Assembly (NCBI GenBank): GCA_013042765.1
Contig: JABDPP010000088.1
Location: 1 to 7,003 of the forward strand
Source: Litoreibacter sp.
GTDB taxonomy: Bacteria; Pseudomonadota; Alphaproteobacteria; Rhodobacterales; Rhodobacteraceae
DNA length: 7,003 nucleotides
Direction of reading: 5' to 3'
Shown in pieces: positions 6,760-7,003 of the stretch. How positions within the stretch are numbered: the first letter of the stretch is position 1; every line of letters starts with the position of its first letter. The position numbers were made by a program, and so were the translations under genes. The notes below the pieces were generated by a model. The model was not told where the DNA came from. It saw only the letters and a program-made list of their open reading frames with translations, and ran no database searches.

Positions 6760-6787
6760 TTGACGGCGCAAGACCATCTGTTAGGCA
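6760..6787 (+). promoter_or_regulatory. Candidate sigma-70 promoter for the tRNA gene
   Basis: TTGACG (6760-6765) matches the -35 consensus in five of six positions. After a 16-base spacer comes TAGGCA (6782-6787), a poor -10 match. The spacing to the mature tRNA start at 6806 is right for a short 5' leader. The weak -10 keeps this tentative. Confidence 0.4.
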
Positions 6788-6805
6788 AGACGACACGACC
6801 ATTGG

Positions 6806-6882
6806 GGGCCTGTAGCTCAATTGGTTAGAGCAGAGCGCTCATAACGCTTTGGTTGCGGGTTCAAGTCCTGCCGGGCCTACCA
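6806..6882 (+). tRNA. tRNA with CAU anticodon, probably tRNA-Ile2 (lysidine type; could be labelled tRNA-Met)
   Basis: A full 77-base cloverleaf with encoded CCA can be folded. The D arm is GCUC/GAGC, the anticodon stem GAGCG/CGCUU, the T arm GCGGG/CCUGC with loop UUCAAGU, and the discriminator A73. The anticodon CAU is at 6840-6842. It is not an initiator: D-stem pair 11-24 is C-G and the anticodon stem lacks the three G-C pairs. Against elongator Met and for Ile2 are the C4-G69 and C5-G68 acceptor pairs, which are known TilS recognition features in E. coli, and the close likeness of the variable and T arms to E. coli tRNA-Ile2. If so, C34 is converted to lysidine and the tRNA reads AUA. The first pair is an unusual G1-U72. 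The tRNA is certain; the amino acid is likely, not proven. Confidence 0.93.
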
Positions 6883-6899
6883 AAAAACAAAGAATACCC

Positions 6900-7003
6900 T
6901 TAAAGAGGCAGCACGATTTCAGCTGACAGCCCGCCCAGATCGGCGCTGTCACCGAGGCGCAGCGAGCCACCATGTGAACGCACGATATCGGCGGCAATGG
7001 CAA
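6900..7003 (-). CDS. Sensor histidine kinase, C-terminal fragment (runs off the window)
   Basis: Only the last 33 residues and the TAA stop are present. They begin AIAADIVRSHGGSLRLG and end GGLSAEIVLPL. This is the end of a HATPase_c domain: the helix after the GLGLAI box, the IVRSHGG turn, then the final GG-x-F/L strand and LP. The segment LRLGDSADLGGL resembles the end of EnvZ-type osmosensor kinases, but so little is visible that the signal and the partner regulator cannot be named. The gene converges on the tRNA gene with 17 bases between their ends; six T residues follow its stop on the - strand, without a strong hairpin. Confidence 0.7.
   Translation of the reverse strand, partial: AIAADIVRSHGGSLRLGDSADLGGLSAEIVLPL

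Noticed and set aside
6646..6777. In-frame extension of purM by 44 residues to an ATG at 6777
   Set aside because: No ribosome binding site, no PurM-like sequence, and it runs through the likely tRNA promoter. A strong AAGGAGA supports 6645.

Overview
The window looks like chromosomal core sequence from a marine Rhodobacteraceae (Roseobacter-type alphaproteobacterium). The basis is high-GC coding sequence, an adjacent homocysteine methyltransferase / corrinoid protein / DUF1638 trio in place of a full-length MetH, a stand-alone sufE, and a purM-purN-rnd gene order. I recall these as typical of that group; the assignment rests on gene content and was not tested by a search.

Left part, + strand (about 1-2690): a homocysteine S-methyltransferase of the MetH N-terminal/BHMT family (63-1091), a corrinoid (B12)-binding protein with cap and Rossmann domains (1261-1965), and a DUF1638 protein (2057-2689). 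The first two correspond to separate pieces of cobalamin-dependent methionine synthase. The methyltetrahydrofolate-binding and reactivation parts are not in the window. A hairpin terminator (1997-2021) lies between the corrinoid gene and the DUF1638 gene, so the trio is clustered but probably not one simple transcript.

Middle part (2690-3750): sufE on the - strand, convergent with the DUF1638 gene and divergent from a small + strand lipoprotein gene of unknown function (3268-3723). The lipoprotein gene converges on rnd.

Right part, - strand (3751-6645): purM, purN and rnd, read right to left. purM and purN overlap in TTGA, where purN starts on a rare TTG; rnd follows after 94 bases. PurM and PurN are two steps of purine synthesis and RNase D trims tRNA 3' ends.

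Far right: a + strand tRNA gene with CAU anticodon (6806-6882), most likely the lysidine-modified tRNA-Ile2, transcribed away from purM. The - strand 3' end of a sensor histidine kinase gene (6900-7003) runs off the window.

There are no insertion sequences, phage genes, CRISPR arrays or clear signs of recent transfer. The most interesting content is the split methionine synthase module with its uncharacterised DUF1638 partner, including oppositely charged tails on its two catalytic components.
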